A stretch of 64,000 nucleotides of DNA from an uncultured Prevotellaceae bacterium (GTDB taxonomy: Bacteria; Bacteroidota; Bacteroidia; Bacteroidales; Bacteroidaceae), in NCBI GenBank assembly GCA_902778535.1, contig CACYYG010000019.1, positions 46,819 through 110,818 of the forward strand. Direction: 5' to 3'. Under the pieces are notes generated by a model. It saw nothing but the letters and a program-made list of their open reading frames with translations. It ran no database searches and was not told where the DNA came from. Below are positions 23,433-31,569 of the stretch, in pieces (positions within the stretch are counted from its first letter, which is position 1; each line of letters begins with the position of its first letter). A program made the position numbers and the translations under genes.

Positions 23433-24629
23433 TTACCGAAGTCTGCCTAGGGCTTCAGCGATGCGTCGGATGGCTTCGCGGATGTTCTCGTCGCTGGTGG
23501 CGTAGCTCATTCTGAAGCAGTCGGGGTCGCCGAAAGCATCACCGCCAACTGTGGCCACATGGGCTTCTTTCAGCAGATACATGGCCAGGTCGGTGCTGTT
23601 CCCGATGGCTGATCCGTCGGGCGCTGTAGTGCCGTAGAAGGCACTGCACTTTGGGAAGAGGTAGAAGGCACCCTCCGGCACGTTCACCTCAAGGCCCTTA
23701 ATCTGGCGGGCAAGGCTGACGATGAGGTCACGCCTTCTCTCAAAGGCCTGCCGCATCTGCTCCACGCACTGCTGGCTCTCCACGTAGGCTGCCTCTGCAG
23801 CTTTCTGGCTCACCGAGCACGGGCCGCTGGTGTACTGTCCCTGCAGCTTGTTGCAGCCTTTCACTATCCATTCCGGCGCGGCGATGTAGCCTATGCGCCA
23901 GCCCGTCATGGCGTAGGCTTTGCTGACGCCGTTGACGATGATGGTGCGCTCCTTCATGCCCGGGAACTGTGCTATCGACTCGTGGTGCCCCACGTAGTTG
24001 ATGTGCTCGTAGATTTCGTCGGCCAGTACGTAGAGGTCGTTATGTTTTAGTATAATGTTCGCGAGCGCGCGCAATTCATCTTTATTATAGACGGAGCCTG
24101 TAGGATTGCTGGGCGAGCAGAGGATAATCATGCGTGTCTTCGGCGTGATGGCGGCTTCCAGCTGTTCGGGCGTCATCTTGAAGTTCTGCTCGAAGGTAGC
24201 GTTCACAATGACGGGTGTTCCGCCGGCCAGTAGCACCATTTGAGGATAACTGACCCAGTAGGGAGCGGGGATGATGACTTCCTCGCCCGGATTGACCAGG
24301 GCCATCACCGTGTTGCAGACGCTCTGCTTGGCGCCGTTCGACACGAGAATCTCGTTCACTGAGTAGTCGAGCCCGTTTTCGCCCTTCAGCTTGTCCACGA
24401 TGGCTTTTCTCAGCTCGGGGTAGCCGGGCACTGGGCTGTAGCGTGAGTAGTTTTGGTCTATGGCCTGCTTGGCAGCCTCCTTGATGTGGTCGGGCGTGTT
24501 GAAGTCGGGCTCGCCGACGCTCATGTTGATGACGTCGATGCCCTGCGCCTTCATCTCGGCGCTCTTCTGCGACATGGCCAGTGTGGCCGATGGAGCCAGA
24601 CGTTGCAGACGATTAGATAATTGTGCCAT
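23433..24629 (-). CDS. aspC: Class I aspartate aminotransferase
   Basis: 398 residues. The fold-type I aminotransferase pattern is complete: NMSVGEPDFNTPDHI, YSPVPGYPELRKAI, SPSNPTGSVY, the PLP-binding lysine K237 in SKAYAMTGWRIGY, and FRMSYATSDENIREA with the substrate-binding arginine. It transfers the amino group between aspartate and 2-oxoglutarate. Start chosen at 24629 (MAQLSNRLQRLAPS): the earlier in-frame ATG at 24665 lies within the -7 box. Class is certain; aromatic or prephenate substrates are possible in this subgroup. Confidence 0.93.
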   Translation of the reverse strand: MAQLSNRLQRLAPSATLAMSQKSAEMKAQGIDVINMSVGEPDFNTPDHIKEAAKQAIDQNYSRYSPVPGYPELRKAIVDKLKGENGLDYSVNEILVSNGAKQSVCNTVMALVNPGEEVIIPAPYWVSYPQMVLLAGGTPVIVNATFEQNFKMTPEQLEAAITPKTRMIILCSPSNPTGSVYNKDELRALANIILKHNDLYVLADEIYEHINYVGHHESIAQFPGMKERTIIVNGVSKAYAMTGWRIGYIAAPEWIVKGCNKLQGQYTSGPCSVSQKAAEAAYVESQQCVEQMRQAFERRRDLIVSLARQIKGLEVNVPEGAFYLFPKCSAFYGTTAPDGSAIGNSTDLAMYLLKEAHVATVGGDAFGDPDCFRMSYATSDENIREAIRRIAEALGRLR

Positions 24630-24662
24630 TCTTGAAATAACGTTTTGTATCTTTACAACGTG

Positions 24663-24670
24663 CAAAGGTA
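24663..24670 (-). promoter_or_regulatory. -7 box TACCTTTG of aspC
   Basis: Perfect TACCTTTG, 34 bp before the chosen aspC ATG. It decides the start, because the longer frame would begin inside the box. Confidence 0.75.
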
Positions 24671-24757
24671 AGCATTTATTTCGTCTTAGCGAAAGAAAAT
24701 GAGCATTTTTTTCTCTTTGCTTTGTTCTTGTTGAATTTTTGCCTGCGCATAAAAACA

Positions 24758-24818
24758 GTAACCATGCGGGTTACAGTCAGTAACCACGTGGGTTACTGAC
24801 TGTAACCCGCATGGTTAC
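24758..24818. repeat. Palindrome array A3, three 17-bp units at 22-bp period
   Basis: Units start at 24758, 24780 and 24802 with cores ATGCG, ACGTG and CGCAT (the third is inverted relative to the first) and spacers AGTCA and TGACT, so the whole array is itself close to an inverted repeat. It lies 24 bp past the stop of the zinc-ribbon gene and 88 bp upstream of the aspC -7 box. Confidence 0.95.
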
Positions 24819-24842
24819 TAAAAGGGAACAAAACCGCTTCAT

Positions 24843-25799
24843 TCAAAAAATCGACGGGTCGGCCACGTTGATGGGCACTGTTAAGCTCCTTCCCGTGACG
24901 TTTATGACGAAGTCCTGTGTCTTGATCTTTTTTCTGTTGTTGGTTCTGAGCGCAAATGTGTGTTGGCCAGGCGTCAACTCTCCGCTCCAGGGGGCTAGTC
25001 CGGCTTCCATTCCATCAACGATGACTACCATTTCCTTCGGAATGTTTGTTGTGACGGTAACCATTGTAACGGTTGGCTGCTGCGGGGGTGTCGGGATGTT
25101 GTTGATGCGCGGTGTTTCTTGGCGTTGGGTAGGTTGGGTAGGTTGAGTAGGTTGGGTAGGTTGAGTAGGTCGGGTAGGTTGGGTAGGTTGAGTAGGTCGG
25201 GTAGGTTGAGTAGGTTGGGTAGGTCGGGTAGGTGGGGTAGGTTGGGTGGGTTGAGTAGGTTGCTCTTCAACCACGGGCTCGTCTATGGTGTTGTTTTCGT
25301 CGGCCGTTGTTTCTCCGTCGCTCGTGTCTTCGTAGAGGTCTTCGTCATCATACTCATAGTAATCGTCCTCGTCGAAGTCGTCCTCATAGAAGTCATCTTC
25401 GTCGTTTTCATCCTCATCGTTCTCATCATCCTCGTCGTCTTCATCGTCTACGACGGTTTTCTTGTTGTGCGTACCAAGAATGTCGTCGAGCATACCCTCG
25501 GAGTAGAGGTAGTAGCCGCCTCCGCCGAGCGCACCGAGCAGAAGCAGGATGACGATAGTCCACACCAGGGTCTTGCTGCTTTTCTTCTTCGCAGGCTTCT
25601 TGTCGTGGTTTTTTGACATGACGGTAGCGGGAGAATCGTCATCGTTGGAGGAAGCGGGCGATTCGTTGGCGCTAATGGTCTTTGGCGAGTCATCGTCTGC
25701 GGTCACGTTGTTTTCCGTACTATTCAGCAGTGTGTTGCATTTTTCACAAAGCAGTGCGTCATCGTTGTAGGTGGCACCGCAAGAAGGACATACTTTCAT
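24843..25799 (-). CDS. Zinc-ribbon membrane protein with acidic and PTQ repeats and PEGA-like domain
   Basis: 318 residues. An N-terminal zinc ribbon (C4, C7, C18, C21) is followed by a Ser/Asp/Lys linker, one membrane helix (about 77-99), a strongly acidic stretch (118-160), 15 copies of PTQ/PTR/PTP tripeptides (about 181-225) and a C-terminal PEGA-like surface domain (about 248-312, VVIVDGMEAGLAPWSGELTPGQHTFALR). The ribbon would be cytoplasmic and the rest extracytoplasmic. Function not recognised; the layout suggests an envelope-spanning or wall-binding protein. It follows ribBA by 47 bp, splitting ribBA from aspC. Confidence 0.85.
   Translation of the reverse strand: MKVCPSCGATYNDDALLCEKCNTLLNSTENNVTADDDSPKTISANESPASSNDDDSPATVMSKNHDKKPAKKKSSKTLVWTIVILLLLGALGGGGYYLYSEGMLDDILGTHNKKTVVDDEDDEDDENDEDENDEDDFYEDDFDEDDYYEYDDEDLYEDTSDGETTADENNTIDEPVVEEQPTQPTQPTPPTRPTQPTQPTRPTQPTQPTRPTQPTQPTQPTQPTQRQETPRINNIPTPPQQPTVTMVTVTTNIPKEMVVIVDGMEAGLAPWSGELTPGQHTFALRTNNRKKIKTQDFVINVTGRSLTVPINVADPSIF
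25125..25259. repeat. In-frame 9-bp tandem repeat coding for PTQ/PTR
   Basis: On the plus strand the DNA reads GGTTGGGTA / GGTTGAGTA / GGTCGGGTA in tandem, about 15 units of 9 bp, coding for Pro-Thr-Gln/Arg on the minus strand. Near-identical units make length change by slippage likely, always in frame. Confidence 0.9.
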
Positions 25800-25846
25800 G
25801 GTTTGTTTCAGTTTTTAGTGGTTGATTTTAATTCGTTGAATAGCCG

Positions 25847-27052
25847 CTACAGGTGCAGGGTGTGCCCCATGCGCTGTTGCTTTGTCTTGAGGTATTTGAT
25901 GTTGTACTCGTTGGGCGTGACTTCTATTGGTACGTTCTCTACGATTTCCAGTCCGTAGGCCTCCAGGCCGACGCGCTTCACGGGGTTGTTGGTCATCAGG
26001 CGCATCTTGTGTACACCGAGGTGGCGCAGCATCTGAGCGCCGCAGCCGTAGTCGCGCTCGTCGGCCTTGAAGCCCAGGCAGAGGTTAGCGTCGACGGTGT
26101 CGTAGCCCTCTTCCTGCAACTTGTAGGCGGCCAGCTTGTTCATCAGGCCGATGCCGCGGCCCTCCTGCTGCATGTAGACGATGACGCCCTTGCCTTCCTC
26201 TTCTATCTTTTGCATGGCACGGTGCAGCTGTTCGCCGCAGTCGCAGCGCTTCGAGCCGAGTATGTCGCCCGTCATGCAAGAAGAATGTACGCGCACGAGT
26301 ATGGGTTCGTCTTCCTGCCAAGTGCCCTTGATGAGTGCGAAGTGCTCCTGTCCTCCCACCTTCTGACGGAAGGGGATGATGCGGAAGTGCCCGTACTGCG
26401 TGGGCATGTCGGCTTCCTCGCCCACCTCGATGAGCGACTCCTGCTGCAGGCGGTAGCTGATGAGGTCCTTGATGGTGATGATTTTCATCTGGTGCTTGTG
26501 GGCAAACTCCATGAGCTGCGGCATACGTGCCATCGTGCCGTCGTCGTTCATAATCTCCATCAGCGCGCCGGCAGGATAGAGGCCTGAGAGTTTGCAGAGG
26601 TCGATGGCGGCCTCGGTATGGCCTGAGCGGCGCAGCACGCCGTTGTCCTGTGCATAGAGGGGATTGACGTGTCCCGGACGGCCGAAGGTCTGTGGTGTCG
26701 AAGCCGGGTCGGCCAGTGCCTGGATGGTGGCGGCGCGATCGTGGGCGCTGACACCAGTGGTGCAGCCTTCGATTTTGTCGACGGTGACGGTGAATGGCGT
26801 GCCCAAGAGCGAAGTGTTGTCCTGCACCTGATGGGGCAGGTCCAGCTCCTGGCTGCGGCTGATGGTGATGGGTGCGCAGAGCAGTCCGCGGGCGTACTTC
26901 AGCATGAAGTTCACCATTTCAGGGGTGATTTTCTCGGCAGCGCAGATGAGGTCCCCCTCGTTCTCACGGTCTTCGTCGTCGACCACAATGACGAACTTGC
27001 CGTTGCGGAAATCGTCAAGGGCGGCTTCTATGGTAGACAGTTCATAATTCAT
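25847..27052 (-). CDS. ribBA: Bifunctional riboflavin enzyme RibBA
   Basis: 401 residues. The N-terminal half is 3,4-dihydroxy-2-butanone-4-phosphate synthase ([35 protein letters not shown]). The C-terminal half (from about 205) is GTP cyclohydrolase II with the zinc site [20 protein letters not shown] and the [12 protein letters not shown] loop. It supplies both precursors of riboflavin. The start is 3 bp after the lptF stop, so the two are one transcript. The first residues ([20 protein letters not shown]) match the family N-terminus. Confidence 0.96.
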   Translation of the reverse strand: MNYELSTIEAALDDFRNGKFVIVVDDEDRENEGDLICAAEKITPEMVNFMLKYARGLLCAPITISRSQELDLPHQVQDNTSLLGTPFTVTVDKIEGCTTGVSAHDRAATIQALADPASTPQTFGRPGHVNPLYAQDNGVLRRSGHTEAAIDLCKLSGLYPAGALMEIMNDDGTMARMPQLMEFAHKHQMKIITIKDLISYRLQQESLIEVGEEADMPTQYGHFRIIPFRQKVGGQEHFALIKGTWQEDEPILVRVHSSCMTGDILGSKRCDCGEQLHRAMQKIEEEGKGVIVYMQQEGRGIGLMNKLAAYKLQEEGYDTVDANLCLGFKADERDYGCGAQMLRHLGVHKMRLMTNNPVKRVGLEAYGLEIVENVPIEVTPNEYNIKYLKTKQQRMGHTLHL

Positions 27053-27055
27053 AAT

Positions 27056-28951
27056 TCACAGTTTATAATTTGTAATGATGGCGTTGCTGGTCTTCTCGAT
27101 GGTCTTCAGGTCTTTGTGAAGGCGCAGGCGGAAGCGCAGCATACGGATGTAGAAGAAGATGCCCAAAGGCAGGACGATGCCCGTCAGGGCATTGAGCCAG
27201 CGCTGGCGGAAGGGTCGCGTATGGGCGTGGGTGGCCAGCACGGGATATTGGTTGAGCAAGTGCAGCGTCTGTTTGTCGCGCGAGTTCGACAGGTCGTCGA
27301 TGACGGCTTCCAGACGCTCGCTGATGTCGATAATCTGCCGGTCGTCGCCCGGACGGAAGAACACTTTGATGGGGTTGGGCCAGCGCAGCAAGTGATGCTC
27401 CTGGCTGTAGGTGTCAATTTCCTTGTTGATGTCTGACAACAGGAAACTATCGGTTTCGTAGTCGGGATCGTTGATGATGACTTCCTTCGCCACGATGTTG
27501 CGTTTCATCCGCAAACCCAACATACGGCGGAAAAGCAAGCGGTAGGCATCCATGTTGAACACTGTGGAGTCGTTGTTGGCCTTGTAGGTGAAGAATACTG
27601 CCAACGGCGTGAGTACCGCCATGGCGATGCCCTTGCCAAACCACACCGTCCAGTTGTCGTCGCGCGCCATGCGGTAGCCGCTGTTGTCGAAGATGTAGTA
27701 TACGATAAATACCAGCACGCTGATGATGACGGGCAGGCCCAAGCCGCCCTTGCGGATGATGGCGCCGAGTGGTGCGCCGATGAAGAAGAAGATGATGCAC
27801 GACAGGGCCAGTGTGTACTTGCCAATCAGTTCTATCTCGTGCATTCGCTCCTGTCGGAAGTTATACTTTGCTATTTCGGCTTTCATCGCGATGTCGCCCA
27901 GTGTCATTTGTGCCTGTCGGGCTGCCGACTTCGTCACTTCGCGCCGCTGTTCGATGCTCAGCGAGCTGAAGACGGAGTCTAGGTCGGGCACTTTTCCCTG
28001 GTCAAGTTCTATAGCCATGCGCAGTGAGTCCTCGTGGGTAAGCCTTGGCTGCTGCATCGCATACTGGCGACTCTCCTGGTAGAAGCGCCGACCCACTGAG
28101 TCGTTGGCCACGCGGATGGAGTCGAGGTCGTGCAGAATTTGCTTTGAGCTCTTTGCCTTCGCGTTGCCCGAGAGGCTCGCTGCGTCGGCCAGGTTGAATT
28201 CACCGTCGAAGTCGAGCAGTATCTTCTTGTTGGCGAAGGTTTCACGGCGATAGGGCACCTCGGCAGAAGTCACCATGTCCTGTTGCTTCATGTTCTCAAA
28301 CCACTCGCCGCTCCACAGCGTCAGCAGCAGGTGCTTCTTCTCGGCCGTCGACTGTATCATGCCTGAGTCGGCCAGGATGATGGCCTGGTCTTCATACGAA
28401 CCGCTCTGCCGGTAGATCATCAGACCGTAGAGCATGCCCGTTGTCATGTCTTTTTTCTGTACGTAAAGGTTGGTGTTGGGTATTCCGTCGTAAAACACGC
28501 CCTCGGGAATCTCCAGCTCAGGACTCTTCTGCTTCATCGATACAAGAAGCTGAGTCAGGTTCTTGTTGGCGTCAGGGCCGATTTTTTCCTGAAAGAAGAT
28601 GGATACGCCAGTAACGAGAATGACGATAACGATGATGCTGCGCATACTTTGCAGCAGTGAGATTCCTGCTGCCTTGATGGCTGTCAGTTCCGACGACTCG
28701 CCCAGGTTGCCGTAGGTGATGAGCGAGCTCAGCAGGATGGCTAAGGGGAAAGCCTGCGGCATCAGCATCAGAGCCATATACCAGAAGAACTGAGCCAGCA
28801 CATCCATTGTCAGGCCTTTGCCAATCAGGTCGTCGATGTAGCGCCACAGAAATTGCATCATCAGCACAAACTGGCAGATGAAGAACGTCGCCACGAACAG
28901 CAGTCCAAACTGTTTGGCGATGAAAATGTCGAGTCTCTTTATTCCGAGCAT
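27056..28951 (-). CDS. LptF/LptG-family lipopolysaccharide export permease
   Basis: 631 residues. RLDIFIAKQFGLLFVATFFICQFVLMMQFLWRYIDDLIGKG is the first membrane segment of YjgP/YjgQ permeases. A large periplasmic beta-jellyroll part follows (about 110-380) and three membrane helices around 390-500 (GKYTLALSCIIFFFIGAPLGAIIRKGGLGLPVIIS). It drives LPS toward the outer membrane as part of LptBFG. It is longer than the ~360-residue E. coli protein owing to an extra charged periplasmic region and a C-terminal extension ending in another helix. Start placed at 28951, just after the promoter; upstream codons are promoter sequence. Cotranscribed with ribBA. Confidence 0.92.
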   Translation of the reverse strand: MLGIKRLDIFIAKQFGLLFVATFFICQFVLMMQFLWRYIDDLIGKGLTMDVLAQFFWYMALMLMPQAFPLAILLSSLITYGNLGESSELTAIKAAGISLLQSMRSIIVIVILVTGVSIFFQEKIGPDANKNLTQLLVSMKQKSPELEIPEGVFYDGIPNTNLYVQKKDMTTGMLYGLMIYRQSGSYEDQAIILADSGMIQSTAEKKHLLLTLWSGEWFENMKQQDMVTSAEVPYRRETFANKKILLDFDGEFNLADAASLSGNAKAKSSKQILHDLDSIRVANDSVGRRFYQESRQYAMQQPRLTHEDSLRMAIELDQGKVPDLDSVFSSLSIEQRREVTKSAARQAQMTLGDIAMKAEIAKYNFRQERMHEIELIGKYTLALSCIIFFFIGAPLGAIIRKGGLGLPVIISVLVFIVYYIFDNSGYRMARDDNWTVWFGKGIAMAVLTPLAVFFTYKANNDSTVFNMDAYRLLFRRMLGLRMKRNIVAKEVIINDPDYETDSFLLSDINKEIDTYSQEHHLLRWPNPIKVFFRPGDDRQIIDISERLEAVIDDLSNSRDKQTLHLLNQYPVLATHAHTRPFRQRWLNALTGIVLPLGIFFYIRMLRFRLRLHKDLKTIEKTSNAIITNYKL

Positions 28952-28964
28952 CTCTTTTCGGGGT

Positions 28965-29037
28965 GCAAAGGTACGAATATGCGAGCGGAAAACCAAAGGA
29001 AAACTCGTTTTTCTTTGTTTTTCCGAACGAAAGTACC
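28965..29037 (-). promoter_or_regulatory. Promoter module P1 of lptF-ribBA
   Basis: The -7 box TACCTTTG is at 28966-28973. Upstream it carries GCTCGCATATTCG and an A/T-rich inverted repeat (CAAAG...CTTTG type), ending in a GGTACTTTCGTTC block. The same ~75-95 bp layout recurs at 57894-57966 and 48967-49040. A second possible -7 box, TACCTTTG, lies further upstream at 29050-29057. Confidence 0.7.
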
Positions 29038-29120
29038 TTCGGCGAAAGCCAAAGGTAGGAAAAGTCGAGAGCAAAACAAAGAAATACATTTTATTATTTT
29101 GCAGAAATCATTTTATTTTG

Positions 29121-29128
29121 TATCTTTG
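29121..29128 (+). promoter_or_regulatory. -7 box TATCTTTG of secreted adhesin-like gene
   Basis: TATCTTTG on the plus strand, 29 bp before the ATG at 29158, with a TTTTG about 20 bp further upstream. Confidence 0.65.
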
Positions 29129-29157
29129 CAGCAATTTCAAGAAACAAATAGGCGACT

Positions 29158-29931
29158 ATGGCAACACATAATATGAAAATGAAGCTTTTATTGCTTTTCG
29201 TCTTGCTGCTTGCTGCCACACATTCGAAAGCCGACAGCTGGGGCTTTGAAAATGGCTTTGAGGGTTGGACCGTCATTGATGCCAATAATGACGGCTATAC
29301 GTGGACGCTGACCAGTGAGGTGCCTGACAAATGGGCGTTCTATGCAAACATGAATCTTGACTGGTATCACACGGGCAGCAATGCTGTGGTCAGCGGCTCC
29401 TACATCAATGGTGTCGGCGCCCTGACGCCCGACGAATATCTCGTCTCGCCCCGTATCACGCCGGCTGAAGGCAGCGAAATAAGCTTCTGGGCCGCTGCCA
29501 CCGATGCCAGCTTCTCTGCCGACCATTTCGGCGTGGCCGTCTCGATGGCGAGTGCCACGAAGGGTTCCTTCACCATGATAAAGGAATGGACGATGACGCC
29601 ATCGCGCGACTTCACTGGTGGCAGACAAGGGGCACCGAGGCGTGTTGGAGTGTGGCATAAATACTCGGTAGACCTGAGTAGCTATGCCGGGCAGCAGATT
29701 TACGTAGCCATTCGCCACTTCAACTGCTATGACCAGTATATCCTCGTTGTCGACAATATTGAGTTGAGCAGAGATCCTAACGATGACGAAAACGGTAATA
29801 CAGTAGGCATTGACGATAATAGCCGTGAGCCAGTTGCCGACAACCGTTATTATGACTTGCAGGGCCGCTGGGTGAATCAACCTGCCAAGGGCCTCTACAT
29901 CGTCAACGGCAAGAAGGTTGTGAAGCACTAA
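29158..29931 (+). CDS. Secreted choice-of-anchor J / cleaved-adhesin-like protein
   Basis: 257 residues. Signal peptide MKMKLLLLFVLLLAATHSKA (start 29158, 29173 or 29179), then a ~170-residue jelly-roll domain: GFENGFEGWTVIDANNDGYTW, EYLVSPRITPAEGSEISFWAAA, YAGQQIYVAIRHFNCYDQYILVVDNIEL. This is the pattern of the choice-of-anchor J (cleaved adhesin) family, often sugar- or protein-binding modules. It ends with the shared tail YYDLQGRW...GLYIVNGKKV. No catalytic module. Monocistronic, with a promoter and terminator. Likely a small surface binding protein; the ligand is unknown. Confidence 0.85.
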   Translation: MATHNMKMKLLLLFVLLLAATHSKADSWGFENGFEGWTVIDANNDGYTWTLTSEVPDKWAFYANMNLDWYHTGSNAVVSGSYINGVGALTPDEYLVSPRITPAEGSEISFWAAATDASFSADHFGVAVSMASATKGSFTMIKEWTMTPSRDFTGGRQGAPRRVGVWHKYSVDLSSYAGQQIYVAIRHFNCYDQYILVVDNIELSRDPNDDENGNTVGIDDNSREPVADNRYYDLQGRWVNQPAKGLYIVNGKKVVKH

Positions 29932-29966
29932 GCTGATAAGTACACCACAATATACAAGCAAAAAAG

Positions 29967-29998
29967 AACACCTGCCATCACTCGTGACAGGTGTTTTT
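29967..29998. terminator. Terminator between convergent genes
   Basis: Stem ACACCTG/CAGGTGT (extended by inner CA/TG pairs) followed by TTTTTCTTT on the plus strand. It sits 36 bp after the adhesin-like gene and 15 bp from the stop of the convergent START-like gene. Confidence 0.85.
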
Positions 29999-30012
29999 CT
30001 TTGCGTCATTAT

Positions 30013-30417
30013 TCAAAGTCCGCTGGACTGGTGCAGGCGCTCCAAGTTGCCGTCCCACAGTTCGTGCAGGTCATCGATGTCATCGGGTAGTGAGTAGTCT
30101 GTCACGCAGAGGCACACTTCTTCGGTCAGCTCGCTGCGGCCTATGCGCATCTCCCAGTAGGCGTCGGGGTCGGTCTCGTCCATCCATCTCAATTTGATAT
30201 GGCTATTTTTCTCGCGTTCCATGATACGCGCTTGCATGGTGTGGTGCTCGCCCCACAGGTCGCCCCAAGTCAGTTCCATCACGCCATTGGCCTCATTCAC
30301 GCGGTCGGCAATCCACCGCTCTAGCCCGTGATCGGTGCTCATCAGTGTCCACAGAATGTCGGGCTTACGGGCATTTAGCGGATACTCCAGCTCCAGTTTC
30401 TGTTTCTTCGTATTCAT
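30013..30417 (-). CDS. START-like domain protein
   Basis: 134 residues without signal peptide. KQKLELEYPLNARKPDILWTLMSTDHGLERWIADRVNE and the C-terminal helix region DDLHELWDGNLERLHQ fit the small START/Bet v 1-like (AHSA1-type) fold common in Bacteroidota. Such proteins hold a hydrophobic ligand in a helix-grip cavity. No enzyme residue can be named. It stands alone, with its own TACTTTTG box at 30441 and a terminator shared with the convergent gene. Confidence 0.8.
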   Translation of the reverse strand: MNTKKQKLELEYPLNARKPDILWTLMSTDHGLERWIADRVNEANGVMELTWGDLWGEHHTMQARIMEREKNSHIKLRWMDETDPDAYWEMRIGRSELTEEVCLCVTDYSLPDDIDDLHELWDGNLERLHQSSGL

Positions 30418-30440
30418 CAGGTAAAGTTTTTATGATGCTG

Positions 30441-30448
30441 CAAAAGTA
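30441..30448 (-). promoter_or_regulatory. -7 box TACTTTTG of START-like gene
   Basis: TACTTTTG on the minus strand followed by CAGCATC, 24 bp before the ATG. Confidence 0.6.
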
Positions 30449-30566
30449 CAAAAAACAAATGAAAACGCAGGCTAAGAAAAGCAAATATTTTGAGTGTTAA
30501 ATCCTAAATAAAGTTAACGCGGGAAAATTTCTTCTGTCTTCATTCTTACTTTTTCAAGGAAAGTCG

Positions 30567-30574
30567 TACCTTTG
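30567..30574 (+). promoter_or_regulatory. -7 box TACCTTTG of tRNA gene
   Basis: TACCTTTG on the plus strand, 27 bp before the mature tRNA 5' end. Confidence 0.75.
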
Positions 30575-30600
30575 CACCCGCTTAAACAATAAAGGTTGTT

Positions 30601-30677
30601 GGCGGGATAGCTCAGCTGGTTAGAGCGCATGATTCATAATCATGAGGTCGCCGGTTCAATCCCGGCTCCCGCTACCA
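30601..30677 (+). tRNA. tRNA with CAT anticodon (Met, or Ile2 after lysidine change)
   Basis: A full cloverleaf can be drawn: acceptor GGCGGGA/TCCCGCT with a G-U first pair, D-arm GCTC...GAGC, anticodon stem CATGA/TCATG around loop TTCATAA, and T-arm CCGG/CCGG around TTCAATC. CCA is encoded. The anticodon is CAT. The strong first pair of the stem argues against the initiator tRNA. Elongator Met and lysidine-modified Ile2 cannot be separated by eye; the loop context resembles tRNA-Ile2. Confidence 0.93.
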
Positions 30678-30683
30678 CTGAAG

Positions 30684-30720
30684 AGGCAGCCAGGCCATGA
30701 AGACCTGGCTGCCTTTTTTT
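30684..30720 (+). terminator. Terminator after tRNA
   Basis: Perfect 11-bp stem AGGCAGCCAGG/CCTGGCTGCCT with a 9-nt loop, then seven T. It starts 7 bp after the tRNA. Confidence 0.95.
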
Positions 30721-30784
30721 AGTTTTTATCGATGAGTTAAGGCTTTTGAGTATTCGCTTTGCGAGTAATAATGAAAGAATTAGA

Positions 30785-31564
30785 ATGGAACGTCCGCTGA
30801 TACTTATTTCCAACGACGACGGCTATCAGGCCAAAGGCATCCGCAGCCTCGTCGACATGGTAAGGCCCTTGGGCCGCATCCTTGTATGTGCACCTGAATC
30901 CCCCCGCTCGGGCAACTCGTGTGCATTCTCAGTTACTACGCCGTTGACACTCACCCTGCGCGAGCAGAGCGAAGACGTCGAGATATGGTCGTGCAACGGC
31001 ACGCCCATCGACTGCGTGAAGCTGGCGCTGCATGAGCTGGTGCCACAAAGGCCCGACATTGTCATCGGTGGCATCAACCACGGCGACAACTCTTCGGTGA
31101 ACACGCATTACAGCGGCACGATGGGTGTGGTGATGGAAGGCTGCATGAAAAACATTCCCTCTGTGGCCTATTCGCTATGCGACTATAGAGACGATGCCGA
31201 CTTCGAGCCTATGCGCCCCTATGTGGAGCGCTTCACGGCTCAGGTGCTGGCCAAAGGTCTGCCGAAGGGTGTCTGTCTGAACATCAATTTTCCGGTTCTA
31301 GAGGAGGAAGACTACCGAGGCGTGAGGGTCTGCCGCATGGGCTTGGGCTCCTGGCAGAACGAGGTGTCGAAATACCGTCATCCCCGTGGCTATGACTACT
31401 GGTGGATGGTGGGACACTATCACGACGACGAGCCGGAGGCTACCGATACCGACCGCTGGGCTCTCGACCACGGCTACGTAGCCATTACGCCCACCCGCAT
31501 GGATGTCACAGCCTACGAAGCAATGGAATTTCTTGATTCCGAATTCCTTATTCGTCATTCTTAA
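30785..31564 (+). CDS. surE: 5'/3'-nucleotidase SurE
   Basis: 259 residues, normal length. Metal-binding motif ISNDDG (N10, D11, D12), the APESPRSGNSCAFS phosphate/metal loop, and SGTMGVVMEGCM. SurE removes phosphate from nucleoside monophosphates and is linked to stationary-phase survival. The ATG at 30785 (MERPLILISNDDG) matches the family start; an upstream TTG would add only unrelated residues. lpxB follows 5 bp downstream, so the two are probably one transcript. Confidence 0.95.
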   Translation: MERPLILISNDDGYQAKGIRSLVDMVRPLGRILVCAPESPRSGNSCAFSVTTPLTLTLREQSEDVEIWSCNGTPIDCVKLALHELVPQRPDIVIGGINHGDNSSVNTHYSGTMGVVMEGCMKNIPSVAYSLCDYRDDADFEPMRPYVERFTAQVLAKGLPKGVCLNINFPVLEEEDYRGVRVCRMGLGSWQNEVSKYRHPRGYDYWWMVGHYHDDEPEATDTDRWALDHGYVAITPTRMDVTAYEAMEFLDSEFLIRHS

Positions 31565-31569
31565 TTCCC

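Noticed and set aside
30601-30677. Initiator tRNA-Met
   Set aside because: The first acceptor pair can form (G-U) and the anticodon stem lacks the run of three G-C pairs typical of initiators; elongator Met or Ile2 fits better.
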